Part shown: positions 1 through 6,125 of the stretch, in pieces
Numbering within the stretch: the first letter of the stretch is position 1
Layout: each line of letters opens with the position of its first letter
NCBI GenBank assembly: GCA_035316005.1
Contig: DATFXK010000131.1
Coordinates: 1-7,032 of the forward strand
Reading direction: 5' to 3'
Source of the DNA: JALZAA01 sp035316005
GTDB lineage: Bacteria; Actinomycetota; Acidimicrobiia; IMCC26256; JACDBD01
Length of the DNA: 7,032 bases
Notes under the pieces: model-generated
What the model was told of the DNA's origin: nothing
Databases searched by the model: none
The model's input: the letters and a program-made list of their open reading frames with translations, nothing else
Made by a program: the position numbers and the translations under genes

Positions 1-1043
1 TGCCACACGAGCTCGCCGTCGTCACGCTTCACCCACTCGCCTTCGGCGTACTCGACGCCGCCGCCCGCCTCCTCCTCCTGGAGCTGCGTCTCGCTCTTGA
101 TGTCGACACGCCAACCGGTGAGCCGGGCGGCGAGGCGTGCGTTCTGGCCCTCTTTGCCGATGGCGAGGGAGAGCTGGAAGTCGGGGACGATCACCTCGGC
201 GGTGCCCGTCTCGGTGTGGATGCGCACCTCGCGCACCCGCGCCGGCGCGAGCGCCTTCATCACGAAGTCCTCAGAGTTCTCGCTGTAGGGGACGATGTCG
301 ACCTTCTCGCCCCGCAGCTCGTTCACGACCATCCGCACCCTTGACCCTCGGGCGCCGACGCACGCGCCGACCGGGTCGACGTTGCCGTCGTTCGACGCCA
401 CGGCGATCTTCGTGCGGTGACCCGGCTCGCGCGCGATCGCCTTGATCTCGACGACGCCGTCGACGATCTCCGGCACCTCGAGCTCGAACAACCGCTTCAC
501 GAGGCCGGGGTGCGTGCGCGACACAACGATCTGCGGCCCCTTGGCCGTCTTGCGCACCTCGACGATGTACGCCTTCAGCCGGGAGCCGTGCTCGTAGCGC
601 TCGTTCTGGACCTGCTCCGCCTGCGGCAACAGCGCCTCGACCTTGCCGAGGTCGAGGAGCGTGTACCGCGCGTCGGTCTGCTGGATGATGCCGGTGACGA
701 TGTCGCCCTCGCGCCCGGCGTACTCCTCGTACTTCATCTCGCGTTCGGCCTCGCGGATCCGCTGGAGGATCACCTGCTTGGCCGTCTGGGCCGCGATGCG
801 GCCGAAGTCCTCGGGGGTGTCGTCCCACTCCCGCGTGACGTTTCCCTCCTCGTCGAGCTCCTGGGCGATGACGCGGATGTCGCCGGTCTCGACGTCGATC
901 TCGACCAGCGCTTCCTCGGCCGCGTTGGGCAGACGCTTGTACGCGGTCACGAGGGCGTTCGCGAGCGCCTCCAGCATGACCTCGACGGAGATGCCCTTCT
1001 CGCGCTCGATGTTCTCGAGCGCCTCCATCATCTCCGAGTTCAT
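1..1043 (-). CDS. nusA: Transcription termination/antitermination factor NusA (3' end outside window)
   Basis: NusA binds RNA polymerase near the RNA exit channel and modulates pausing, intrinsic termination and antitermination. The frame is open from the ATG at 1043-1041 to the window edge, giving 347 visible codons. Residues 1-110 form the polymerase-binding N-terminal domain (start MNSEMMEALENIEREKGISV). An S1 RNA-binding domain follows at about 112-177 (GDIVTGII, ending IVVSRTHP). KH1 has its GARG loop at 230-233 and KH2 has GKEG at 296-299 (LAIGKEGQNARLAARLTGW). The visible part already passes KH2 and enters an acidic tail. Actinobacterial NusA proteins are about 350 residues and lack the C-terminal acidic repeats of the E. 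coli protein, so little is probably missing. The start codon overlaps the rimP stop as ATGA, and an AGGAAG Shine-Dalgarno lies inside the rimP end (about 1051-1056). Translation is therefore probably coupled to rimP. The identification is secure. Confidence 0.97.
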   Translation of the reverse strand, partial: MNSEMMEALENIEREKGISVEVMLEALANALVTAYKRLPNAAEEALVEIDVETGDIRVIAQELDEEGNVTREWDDTPEDFGRIAAQTAKQVILQRIREAEREMKYEEYAGREGDIVTGIIQQTDARYTLLDLGKVEALLPQAEQVQNERYEHGSRLKAYIVEVRKTAKGPQIVVSRTHPGLVKRLFELEVPEIVDGVVEIKAIAREPGHRTKIAVASNDGNVDPVGACVGARGSRVRMVVNELRGEKVDIVPYSENSEDFVMKALAPARVREVRIHTETGTAEVIVPDFQLSLAIGKEGQNARLAARLTGWRVDIKSETQLQEEEAGGGVEYAEGEWVKRDDGELVW

Positions 1044-1555
1044 CGGGCGACTTCCTTCTGCTTCTTCTGCGCGCGCTTCCTCGCACGCTGGTCCTTCTTC
1101 GGCGCCGCGCCCCATTCGAAGATCGTGCGCGCCTGGACGATCTGGTCGTAGTCGACGTGCTCTGCGTCGTGCTCGAACTCGACGGTGATGCCGCGCTCGT
1201 CGGCGGCGACGAGCTCGCCCCGGACACGGCGCGCTTCGCCGCCGGCGTCGCGGACCTTGACCGAAACGGTCTCGCCGACGGCGCGCCGGTAGTGCTCGGG
1301 CCGGGACAGCGGGCGCTCGAGGCCGGGGCTGCTCACCTCGAGCGCGAAGTCGCCGAGGTCGAGATCGTCGAGGACGGGCTGGATGCGCTCGGACGACGCC
1401 GCGATCGCGTCGAGGTCGACGCCACCGTCACGGTCGACGACGACGCGGACGGTGCGGGCACGGCCCGAACCGGTGAACTGGACGTCGAAGAGCTGGAGGC
1501 CGAGCGGGGTGAGCACCGGCTCGACTGCGGCGACGATCGTCTCTCGCTCCGGCAC
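1040..1555 (-). CDS. rimP: Ribosome maturation factor RimP
   Basis: RimP is a cytoplasmic assembly factor for the 30S ribosomal subunit. The 171-residue protein matches the family's usual length of about 150-180. The N-terminal alpha/beta domain (about residues 5-80) contains VEPVLTPLGLQLFDVQF, then RVVVDRDGGVDLDAI, then the family signature LEVSSPGLERPL near residues 92-103. The C-terminal SH3-like half runs from about 105 to 150 (ETVSVKVRD ... GITVEFEH). It ends in a lysine/arginine-rich tail (about 152-171). I chose the GTG at 1555-1553 because a strong GGGAGGTGA Shine-Dalgarno lies six bases upstream. It is the first gene after the 222-bp leader region and overlaps nusA by ATGA. The order rimP-nusA is conserved across many bacteria, usually followed by ylxR and infB, which here would lie off the left edge. 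Confidence 0.96.
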   Translation of the reverse strand: MPERETIVAAVEPVLTPLGLQLFDVQFTGSGRARTVRVVVDRDGGVDLDAIAASSERIQPVLDDLDLGDFALEVSSPGLERPLSRPEHYRRAVGETVSVKVRDAGGEARRVRGELVAADERGITVEFEHDAEHVDYDQIVQARTIFEWGAAPKKDQRARKRAQKKQKEVAR

Positions 1556-1561
1556 CGGCGT

Positions 1562-1570
1562 TCACCTCCC
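1562..1570 (-). promoter_or_regulatory. rimP: Ribosome binding site of rimP
   Basis: GGGAGGTGA on the minus strand, six bases before the GTG at 1555, closely matches the anti-Shine-Dalgarno. It decides for the GTG start, since the only nearby upstream GTG lies inside this site and in another frame. Confidence 0.85.
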
Positions 1571-1580
1571 TCTTCGCTTC

Positions 1581-1594
1581 GGCCCTTTCGGACC
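1581..1594 (-). promoter_or_regulatory. GNRA-loop hairpin in the rimP leader
   Basis: The minus-strand RNA would read GGUCC-GAAA-GGGCC, a 5-bp stem (one G-U pair) closed by a GAAA tetraloop. It starts about 10 bases upstream of the rimP Shine-Dalgarno at 1562-1570. It does not sequester the Shine-Dalgarno. A structural role in the leader is possible, but the stem is short. Confidence 0.35.
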
Positions 1595-1603
1595 TTCCTC
1601 GTC

Positions 1604-1621
1604 CGTCCTCGACGTCCTCGA
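1604..1621. repeat. Two tandem copies of a 9-base unit in the rimP leader
   Basis: CGTCCTCGA occurs twice in perfect tandem (minus strand TCGAGGACG twice), with a related CTCGTC just before. No function is evident. It lies between the terminator hairpin and the GNRA hairpin. Confidence 0.5.
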
Positions 1622-1651
1622 TCAGCCCTCCGTCGCCACCCACCGCCCAAC

Positions 1652-1676
1652 AAAAAACGTGGGCTTGCGCCCACGT
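1652..1676 (-). terminator. Intrinsic terminator / attenuator in the rimP-nusA leader
   Basis: On the minus strand the sequence reads ACGTGGGC-GCAA-GCCCACGT followed directly by a T run. This is a perfect 8-bp stem with a GCAA tetraloop (GNRA type) and a six-T tract (A1652-1657 on the plus strand). It lies about 100 bases after the ligC stop and about 97 bases before the rimP start, downstream of a -10 element. It could therefore both end read-through from ligC and attenuate rimP-nusA transcription. In Bacillus subtilis NusA limits its own operon by stimulating termination in the leader before the rimP homologue. Assigning the same role here is inference. Confidence 0.85.
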
Positions 1677-1720
1677 CCCGCCTGCCAGTGGGTGGTCGTC
1701 AGTCTCGACCGAACCCCTTA

Positions 1721-1726
1721 AGTATA
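1721..1726 (-). promoter_or_regulatory. Probable -10 element of the rimP-nusA promoter
   Basis: The minus strand reads TATACT here (5 of 6 to TATAAT), within GTTATACTTAAGG, an AT-rich island in otherwise GC-rich DNA. No good -35 hexamer is found 16-18 bases upstream (GGCTCT, CGGCTC or CCGGCT). Weak -35 elements are common in actinobacteria. A start around 1713-1716 would give a leader of about 160 bases containing the terminator hairpin at 1652-1676. Confidence 0.55.
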
Positions 1727-1742
1727 ACGGGTTTGGGCCCGT
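1727..1742. repeat. Inverted repeat abutting the rimP -10 element
   Basis: ACGGG-N6-CCCGT is a perfect 5-bp inverted repeat with a GGGCCC palindrome inside. It occupies the -10/-35 spacer immediately upstream of TATACT. It could be an operator, or the stem of a weak ligC 3' hairpin, which would lack a U tract. The arms are short and chance is possible in GC-rich DNA. Confidence 0.3.
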
Positions 1743-1777
1743 AGAGCCGGGCGGAACGAGCGAAGAATAGAGACGCG

Positions 1778-2848
1778 CTATAGGCCGAAGATCTCGGCGA
1801 GCTCGTGGGGGACGGGCACCTCGAGTTGGTCGTAGGTGCACGAGGCCGGGTCGCGGTCGTGCCGCCAGTGCTGGAAGCGGGCTGTGTGCCGGAAGCGGTC
1901 GCCCTGGAGGTGCTCGTAGGCGACCTCGGCGACGAGCTCGATCCGCAGCGGCTCCCACCGCATGTCCTTCTTGGCGTTCCAGCGGCTCGGGGCGCCCGGC
2001 ATCCGCCCGCCCGATTCGTGCGCCTCGGCGTCGGCCCACTCGCGCCAGGGATGACCCTCGAGCGCGTCCTTTCGGTACGCCTCGAGCTCCTTGGCGAGCT
2101 TCTTCCGCAGTGGCGCCGCGAAGCTGCTCGCCACGCCGACGTGGTGCAGCGTCCCCGCGTCGTCGTAGAGGCCGAGCAGCAGCGACCCGACGCCCTCGCC
2201 GTCCTTGTGGGTGCGGAACCCGGCGACGACACAGTCGGCCGTGCGCTGGTGCTTGACCTTGAACCAGGCGCGCTCGTTCTCCCGGTACTCCCCCGCTCCC
2301 GGCTTGGCGATCACGCCATCGAGCCCGGCTCCCTCGAACTCGTCGAACCAATCGGCCGCGATCTTCGGGTCGGCCGTCACGGGCGTGACGTGGATCGGCG
2401 CGTCGGCGCCGCCCAGCATCTTCTCGAGGCGCCGGCGCCGCTCGGCCATCGAGTGCGGCCGGAGGTCCTCGTCACCGTCGGCCAGGAGGTCGAAGGCCAC
2501 GAAGCTCGAGGGTGTCTCGGCCGCCAGCTTCGCGACCCGGCTCGCGGCAGGGTGGATGCGCATCTGCAGGAGGTCGAAGTCGAGGCCCTGTTGGGTCGCG
2601 ATCACGATCTCGCCGTCCACGACCGCGCGCTCGGGCAGCGCGTCACGCAGGTTCTCGACGAGCTCGGGGAAGTACCGGTTGAACGGGCGCTCGTTGCGGC
2701 TGCCGAGCTCGATCTCGTCGCCGTCGCGAAACACGATGCAGCGGAACCCGTCCCACTTCGGCTCGTAGAGCATCCCCTCGGCCGCCGGCAGCTCGCGGAC
2801 GAGCTTGGCGAGCATCGGCGACACCGGCGGCCTGACCGGGAGGGTCAT
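1778..2848 (-). CDS. ligC: ATP-dependent DNA ligase, LigC type
   Basis: This enzyme seals nicks in duplex DNA with ATP through a ligase-adenylate intermediate. All nucleotidyltransferase motifs are visible in its 356 residues. Motif I is EPKWDGFR with catalytic Lys31. Next come the SRNERP element at 50-55, motif III VVDGE at 76-80, motif IIIa FVAFDLL at 116-122, motif IV GLDGVIAKP at 175-183 and motif V FKVKH at 196-200. The OB-fold domain follows, with RFRHTARFQHWRHDRDP at 318-333. From memory it aligns almost end to end with Mycobacterium LigC (about 358 residues), including the opening LPVxPPVSPMLAK. It has no polymerase or nuclease domain, so it is not LigD, the end-joining ligase. In mycobacteria LigC is a non-essential repair ligase linked to base-excision repair. 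Its ATG overlaps the proS stop as ATGA and has no clear Shine-Dalgarno, so it is probably translated by coupling to proS. Confidence 0.93.
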   Translation of the reverse strand: MTLPVRPPVSPMLAKLVRELPAAEGMLYEPKWDGFRCIVFRDGDEIELGSRNERPFNRYFPELVENLRDALPERAVVDGEIVIATQQGLDFDLLQMRIHPAASRVAKLAAETPSSFVAFDLLADGDEDLRPHSMAERRRRLEKMLGGADAPIHVTPVTADPKIAADWFDEFEGAGLDGVIAKPGAGEYRENERAWFKVKHQRTADCVVAGFRTHKDGEGVGSLLLGLYDDAGTLHHVGVASSFAAPLRKKLAKELEAYRKDALEGHPWREWADAEAHESGGRMPGAPSRWNAKKDMRWEPLRIELVAEVAYEHLQGDRFRHTARFQHWRHDRDPASCTYDQLEVPVPHELAEIFGL

Positions 2849-4563
2849 GGCCGACCCACGAGGACGGAAGCGACGGCGTCGCCGGGGGCGAGCTCCTCCT
2901 CTTCACCGGTGGCGCGGTCCCGGCGCTCGACCACGCCCCGCGAGAGCCCGCGCGCGCCGACGGTGAGCCGCGTCGGCATGCCGAGCAGGTCGGCGTCGGC
3001 GAACTTGATCCCGGGGCTCGCGTCGCGGTCGTCGTAGAGGACGTCGACACCGGCCTGCGTGAGCTCGTCGTAGAGGCGATCGGCGGCCGCGACGACGTCG
3101 GCGGACTGCTCCCCCTTGCCCGGCAGCGCGACCAGGTGCACGTCGTACGGCGCCACCGACGCCGGCCACGCGAACCCGAGCTCGTCGTGGTGCTCCTCGG
3201 CGACGGCGGCGACCGTGCGCGTCACGCCGATGCCGTAGCAGCCCATGACCATCGGGTGCTGCTCACCGGCTTCGTCGGTGTACAGGCAATCGAGTGCCTC
3301 GGAGAACTTGGTGCCGAGCTGGAACACCTGCCCGACCTCGATGCCGCGGTCGACCGAGAGCGACTCGCCACAGCGCGGGCACGGGTCGCCCGTGACGACC
3401 TGGGCGATGTCGGCCCACACGTCGACGTGGAAGTCGCGATCGAGCACGGCGCGGCGGACGTGGTAGTCGGGCTCGTTCGCGCCGGTGACCCACGCGGCGC
3501 CGGAACGCACGAAGCGGTCGGCGACGACCATCGAGACGCCGGGAAGGTGGGGGCCGATGTACCCCTTCGGGAGCTCGGGGTGCCGTTCGAAGTCGGCGTC
3601 GTCGAAGAGGCGCGCCGAGCGCGGCGCGACCGCCTTCTGGAGCAGGTAGGGATTGACCTCGCGATCGCCGGGTACCAGCGCGAGCCCGATCTCGCCGTCG
3701 ACGTCGAAGGCAATCGACTTGAGCAGCTCTCCCGGAGGGACGCCGAGCTCGGCGGCCACGCCGTCGATCCCGGGGAGATCGGGTGTGTGCACCTTCTCCA
3801 TCGCGGAGATGTCGCCCGCCGGCGCGAAGCCCGTGTCCGTGGTCGCGCCGCGCGTCGCCACTTGCGTGTTGGCGGCATAGTCGCAGCTCTTGCACCAGAC
3901 GAACGCGTCTTCGCCCACGGCGGCAACGGCCATGAACTCGTGGTTCACGTCGCCGCCCATCTGACCCGCTTCGCCCTCGACGGGACGGAACGTGAGCCCA
4001 CAGCGCGTGAACACGCGCGTGTACGCGTCGAACATCTGCTGGTAGCTCCGCTTGAGGCCTTCCTCGTCGGCGTCGAAGGAGTACGCGTCCTTCATGAGGA
4101 ACTCCCGGCCCCGCAGGATCCCGAAACGAGGCCGCAGCTCGTCGCGGTACTTCCAGTTGATCTGGTACAGGTTCACGGGCAGGTCGCGGTAGCTCGAGTA
4201 CTCGTTGGCGACGGTCGACGTGACGACCTCCTCGGCCGTCGGCGACAGGCAGAACCACGTGTCCCTACGGTCGTGGAGGCGGAACAGCTCGGGGCCGTAG
4301 CCGGCGTTGCGGCCGCTGCGCTCCCACAGCTCGAGAGGCTGGATGATCGGCAGCCACAGCTCCTGCGCGCCGGCGGCGTCCATCTCCTCCCGGACGATCT
4401 GAGCGACCTTGCGCACCACCCGGTAGCCCAGGGGCAGCCACGAGTAGACCCCGCTCGCCACCCGGCGGAGGAAGCCCGCCCGGACCAGCAGCCGGTGGCT
4501 GTCGACCTCGGCGTCGGCGGGGTCGTCCCGCAGGGTGCGCAGGAACAGCTGCGACATGCGCAT
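2845..4563 (-). CDS. proS: Prolyl-tRNA synthetase, bacterial type with editing insertion
   Basis: ProRS charges tRNA-Pro with proline in the cytoplasm. The 572-residue protein has the typical bacterial length and begins with the family's characteristic SQLFLRTLRDDPADAEVDSH. Motif 1 lies around residues 38-55 (GVYSWLPLGYRVVRKV). Motif 2 is about 138-163 (YRDELRPRFG ... REFLMKDAYSF). The editing INS domain, which clears mischarged Ala-tRNA, fills about 224-405. It is bracketed by two CxxC pairs (Cys224/227 and Cys395/398) that could bind zinc; that role is inference. RGIEVGQVFQLGTKFSEAL at 406-424 and motif 3 MGCYGIGVTRT at 440-450 complete the catalytic core, and the anticodon-binding domain runs from about 472 to 572. 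Two starts are possible: ATG at 4563-4561 or ATG at 4557-4555 (Met3). Neither has a Shine-Dalgarno; see the -10 element at 4571-4576. It overlaps ligC by ATGA. Confidence 0.97.
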   Translation of the reverse strand: MRMSQLFLRTLRDDPADAEVDSHRLLVRAGFLRRVASGVYSWLPLGYRVVRKVAQIVREEMDAAGAQELWLPIIQPLELWERSGRNAGYGPELFRLHDRRDTWFCLSPTAEEVVTSTVANEYSSYRDLPVNLYQINWKYRDELRPRFGILRGREFLMKDAYSFDADEEGLKRSYQQMFDAYTRVFTRCGLTFRPVEGEAGQMGGDVNHEFMAVAAVGEDAFVWCKSCDYAANTQVATRGATTDTGFAPAGDISAMEKVHTPDLPGIDGVAAELGVPPGELLKSIAFDVDGEIGLALVPGDREVNPYLLQKAVAPRSARLFDDADFERHPELPKGYIGPHLPGVSMVVADRFVRSGAAWVTGANEPDYHVRRAVLDRDFHVDVWADIAQVVTGDPCPRCGESLSVDRGIEVGQVFQLGTKFSEALDCLYTDEAGEQHPMVMGCYGIGVTRTVAAVAEEHHDELGFAWPASVAPYDVHLVALPGKGEQSADVVAAADRLYDELTQAGVDVLYDDRDASPGIKFADADLLGMPTRLTVGARGLSRGVVERRDRATGEEEELAPGDAVASVLVGRP

Positions 4564-4570
4564 GGGTCAG

Positions 4571-4576
4571 AGGGTA
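4571..4576 (-). promoter_or_regulatory. proS: Probable -10 element for a leaderless proS transcript
   Basis: The minus strand reads TACCCT, fitting the actinobacterial TANNNT -10 consensus, and is followed by exactly seven bases (CTGACCC) and then the proS ATG. That spacing places transcription start at or next to the A of the ATG. It agrees with the absence of any Shine-Dalgarno before proS. It lies in the 26-bp gap after the phosphoesterase stop. No -35 match was seen. Confidence 0.5.
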
Positions 4577-4589
4577 TCGGGGAGGTCCC

Positions 4590-6017
4590 TCACGGCCGCG
4601 TGGTCGTGGTGGTCGGGGCGGGACGCACCGCGCCCGGCGACGGGATCGCGCCCGGGTCGCCGGGGGTGCAGGCCGAGGGCTTCGAGGTGCGTCCGGGCGC
4701 CGCGAGCTTCGGTGGATCACGGAACGCAGGGCGCGAAAAGTCCAGAGCGTCGAGGAGATTGTCGGCGTTGGCGTCGCGGAACGTCAGGGCGGGGAGGTTC
4801 CACTTGGTCTCGACGAGCTTCAGGATCGACGTGTGGTCGTGGACCACGTGCGACACGTAGTTGCGACGCGCGTAGGGCGACACGATCACGGCCGGGACAC
4901 GGAACCCGTACCGGTCGTACCCGCCGGGCTCATCGGGCGGCACGTGGATGTCGGGCGGGATGTCGTCCGGCTTCACGGCTGCCGGCGGCGGCACGTGGTC
5001 GTAGTAGCCACCGTGCTCGTCGTACAGCCAGATCAGCAGCGACTTCGACCACGCCGGCCCGTGCATGACGGCGTTGACGACGCGCGACACGAACGATTCG
5101 CCGAGCTGGATGTCGGCGTCGTTCTCCTCTGACTCGTCAGTGTCGAATCCCGGGTCTACGAGCGAGAAGCCCGGAAGACTCCCCGCGGCAGCATCGGCGT
5201 AGAACTGATCGATGCTCACGAGGTTCCCGCGGTTGTTGTCGACCGGCGACTGGTACAGGCCGGTTTGCGGGAGGTCCGTGTAGTAGTTGCGCCAGCTGAT
5301 GCCGTGTGCGTTCAGCTGGTCGAGGATGAGACCGTTCGGCGGCGACGGCGCCAGGATCTTCGAGACGTCGGTGCTGACGAGCCCGTGCGCCGTTCCGGCC
5401 AACAAGAACCGTCGGTTCGGATAGGTCTGCCCGAGGCAGGAGCCGAACCATCGGTCGCAGAGCGGGAAGGTGTTCGCGAGCGAGTAGTAGAACGGAATTT
5501 CGTCCTGGGTCCAGTAGCCCATCGCGACGGGCCCGCTCGCGCGCACGAAGCCGTCGTTGCGGCCGTGGTCGTACTGCACGTGGCTCGCGTTCCAGTTCTG
5601 GCCGGGCTCCCGGTCGAGCTGGCACGCGCTCGGCATCCGGAAGGCGTGAACGAGGTTGCCGGCATCGTCGGGGTTGGCGGCCGTCGGCTGTCGCCGGTGG
5701 TCGAGGTGGAAACCGTCGCCACGTCGGAGCATCCCCAGGTAGTTGTCGTACGAGTGGTTCTCCATCATCACGACGACGATGTGCTCGATCTTCGGGAGCG
5801 TGTCGGTGCCTGCCGGGAGCCGCGGGTGAGGCAGCGATCCGGGCTTCCGGAGCGGCGGGGGCTTCGTCGCCGCTGCCGGGCGGGGCCAACCCAGCCGGGC
5901 GAAGGCGAGGGTGACGCCGACCGCGGCTCCCTCGCCGAGGAAGGCACGGCGGGTGAGGCGACGGCCCGGCACGCCGGCGATTCTTCCGCCCTTCGGGCTG
6001 TTTCCGCCCGCGGGCAC
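4590..6017 (-). CDS. Tat-exported phosphoesterase (phospholipase C / AcpA acid phosphatase family)
   Basis: This is a secreted hydrolase of the bacterial phosphoesterase family (phospholipase C and AcpA-type acid phosphatases). It probably cleaves phosphate esters outside the membrane; the substrate cannot be told. A Tat signal is clear: RRLTRRAFLG at 19-28 with twin arginines 23-24, then a hydrophobic stretch to about 42 and an AAA cleavage-type region near 48-50. Family motifs follow: IVVVMMENHSYDNYLG at 80-95 (Glu86, Asn87), GQTYPNRRF at 196-204, LYDEHGGYYDHVPPP at 331-345 (Asp333, Glu334), FRVPAVIVSPYARR at 372-385 and HTSILKLVETKWNLP at 395-409. By analogy with AcpA, Glu86, Asn87, Asp333 and Glu334 would bind metal and Thr198 would be the nucleophile. 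The tail is Pro/Thr-rich, without a membrane anchor. The longest frame begins at GTG 6017; GTG 5972 (residue 16) gives a more ordinary signal peptide. Neither has a good Shine-Dalgarno. Confidence 0.9.
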   Translation of the reverse strand: MPAGGNSPKGGRIAGVPGRRLTRRAFLGEGAAVGVTLAFARLGWPRPAAATKPPPLRKPGSLPHPRLPAGTDTLPKIEHIVVVMMENHSYDNYLGMLRRGDGFHLDHRRQPTAANPDDAGNLVHAFRMPSACQLDREPGQNWNASHVQYDHGRNDGFVRASGPVAMGYWTQDEIPFYYSLANTFPLCDRWFGSCLGQTYPNRRFLLAGTAHGLVSTDVSKILAPSPPNGLILDQLNAHGISWRNYYTDLPQTGLYQSPVDNNRGNLVSIDQFYADAAAGSLPGFSLVDPGFDTDESEENDADIQLGESFVSRVVNAVMHGPAWSKSLLIWLYDEHGGYYDHVPPPAAVKPDDIPPDIHVPPDEPGGYDRYGFRVPAVIVSPYARRNYVSHVVHDHTSILKLVETKWNLPALTFRDANADNLLDALDFSRPAFRDPPKLAAPGRTSKPSACTPGDPGAIPSPGAVRPAPTTTTTRP

Positions 6018-6067
6018 CCGGGGAAATATTCCTGACCTGGGCGGTAGTAATTGCCCGGCCGAGCCGC

Positions 6068-6073
6068 TACCCT
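6068..6073 (+). promoter_or_regulatory. Possible -10 element of the reductase promoter
   Basis: TACCCT fits TANNNT and is the same hexamer as the proposed proS -10 element. A start near 6080 would give a leader of about 46 bases before the reductase ATG. TTGCCC at 6051-6056 resembles a -35 but is only 11 bases away, so the -35 is unassigned. The overlapping minus-strand TAGGGT (6069-6074) could serve the phosphoesterase gene. Confidence 0.4.
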
Positions 6074-6115
6074 AAATGCGACCGCCGTACTCGGCTTTCC
6101 TGGATCGACCCCTCC

Positions 6116-6120
6116 GGAGG
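6116..6120 (+). promoter_or_regulatory. Ribosome binding site of the reductase gene
   Basis: GGAGG lies five bases before the ATG at 6126 and supports that start. It is the right half of a perfect 10-base palindrome, CCTCCGGAGG (6111-6120). The palindrome has no loop and so cannot fold back on itself as a simple hairpin. Confidence 0.85.
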
Positions 6121-6125
6121 ACGAC

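Larger units (their letters stand above)
6018..6125. other. Divergent intergenic region between phosphoesterase and reductase genes
   Basis: This 108-bp gap must hold the promoters of both divergent genes. It contains an AT-rich patch with GGAA-ATA-TTCC (6022-6032), GGTAG at 6043-6047 and its inverse CTACC at 6067-6071, the TACCCTA candidate -10 and the reductase Shine-Dalgarno. I see no riboswitch fold, and no cysteine-containing leader peptide of the kind found before some actinobacterial sulfur genes. Confidence 0.6.

Noticed and set aside
271..1227. 318-codon minus-strand frame overlapping nusA and rimP
   Set aside because: It is out of frame with both genes and extremely Arg/Ser/Gly-rich. 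The true nusA frame is open through the same region with complete S1 and KH motifs.
1805..3037. 410-codon open frame on the plus strand opposite ligC
   Set aside because: Same cause: it mirrors ligC and the end of proS, has no recognisable domain and no Shine-Dalgarno-supported start.
4577..4592. GGGA-CC-TCCC element just after the phosphoesterase stop, considered as a terminator
   Set aside because: The loop would be two bases and there is no U tract, so it cannot act as an intrinsic terminator.
4592..4615. Run of threonine codons at the phosphoesterase C-terminus, considered as a microsatellite or frameshift site
   Set aside because: The codons are mixed (ACC/ACG) and form a short Pro/Thr tail typical of exported actinobacterial proteins; there is no homopolymer.
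3136..4860. 574-codon open frame on the plus strand opposite proS
   Set aside because: It is antisense to an unmistakable prolyl-tRNA synthetase. Its composition (Val, Arg, Gly, Leu, Glu, Asp-rich, no motifs) is the usual by-product of third-position GC bias.
6043..6071. GGTAG ... CTACC inverted repeat in the divergent gap, considered as an operator or hairpin
   Set aside because: Only five bases per arm with a 19-base interval in GC-rich DNA; not distinguishable from chance without conservation data.
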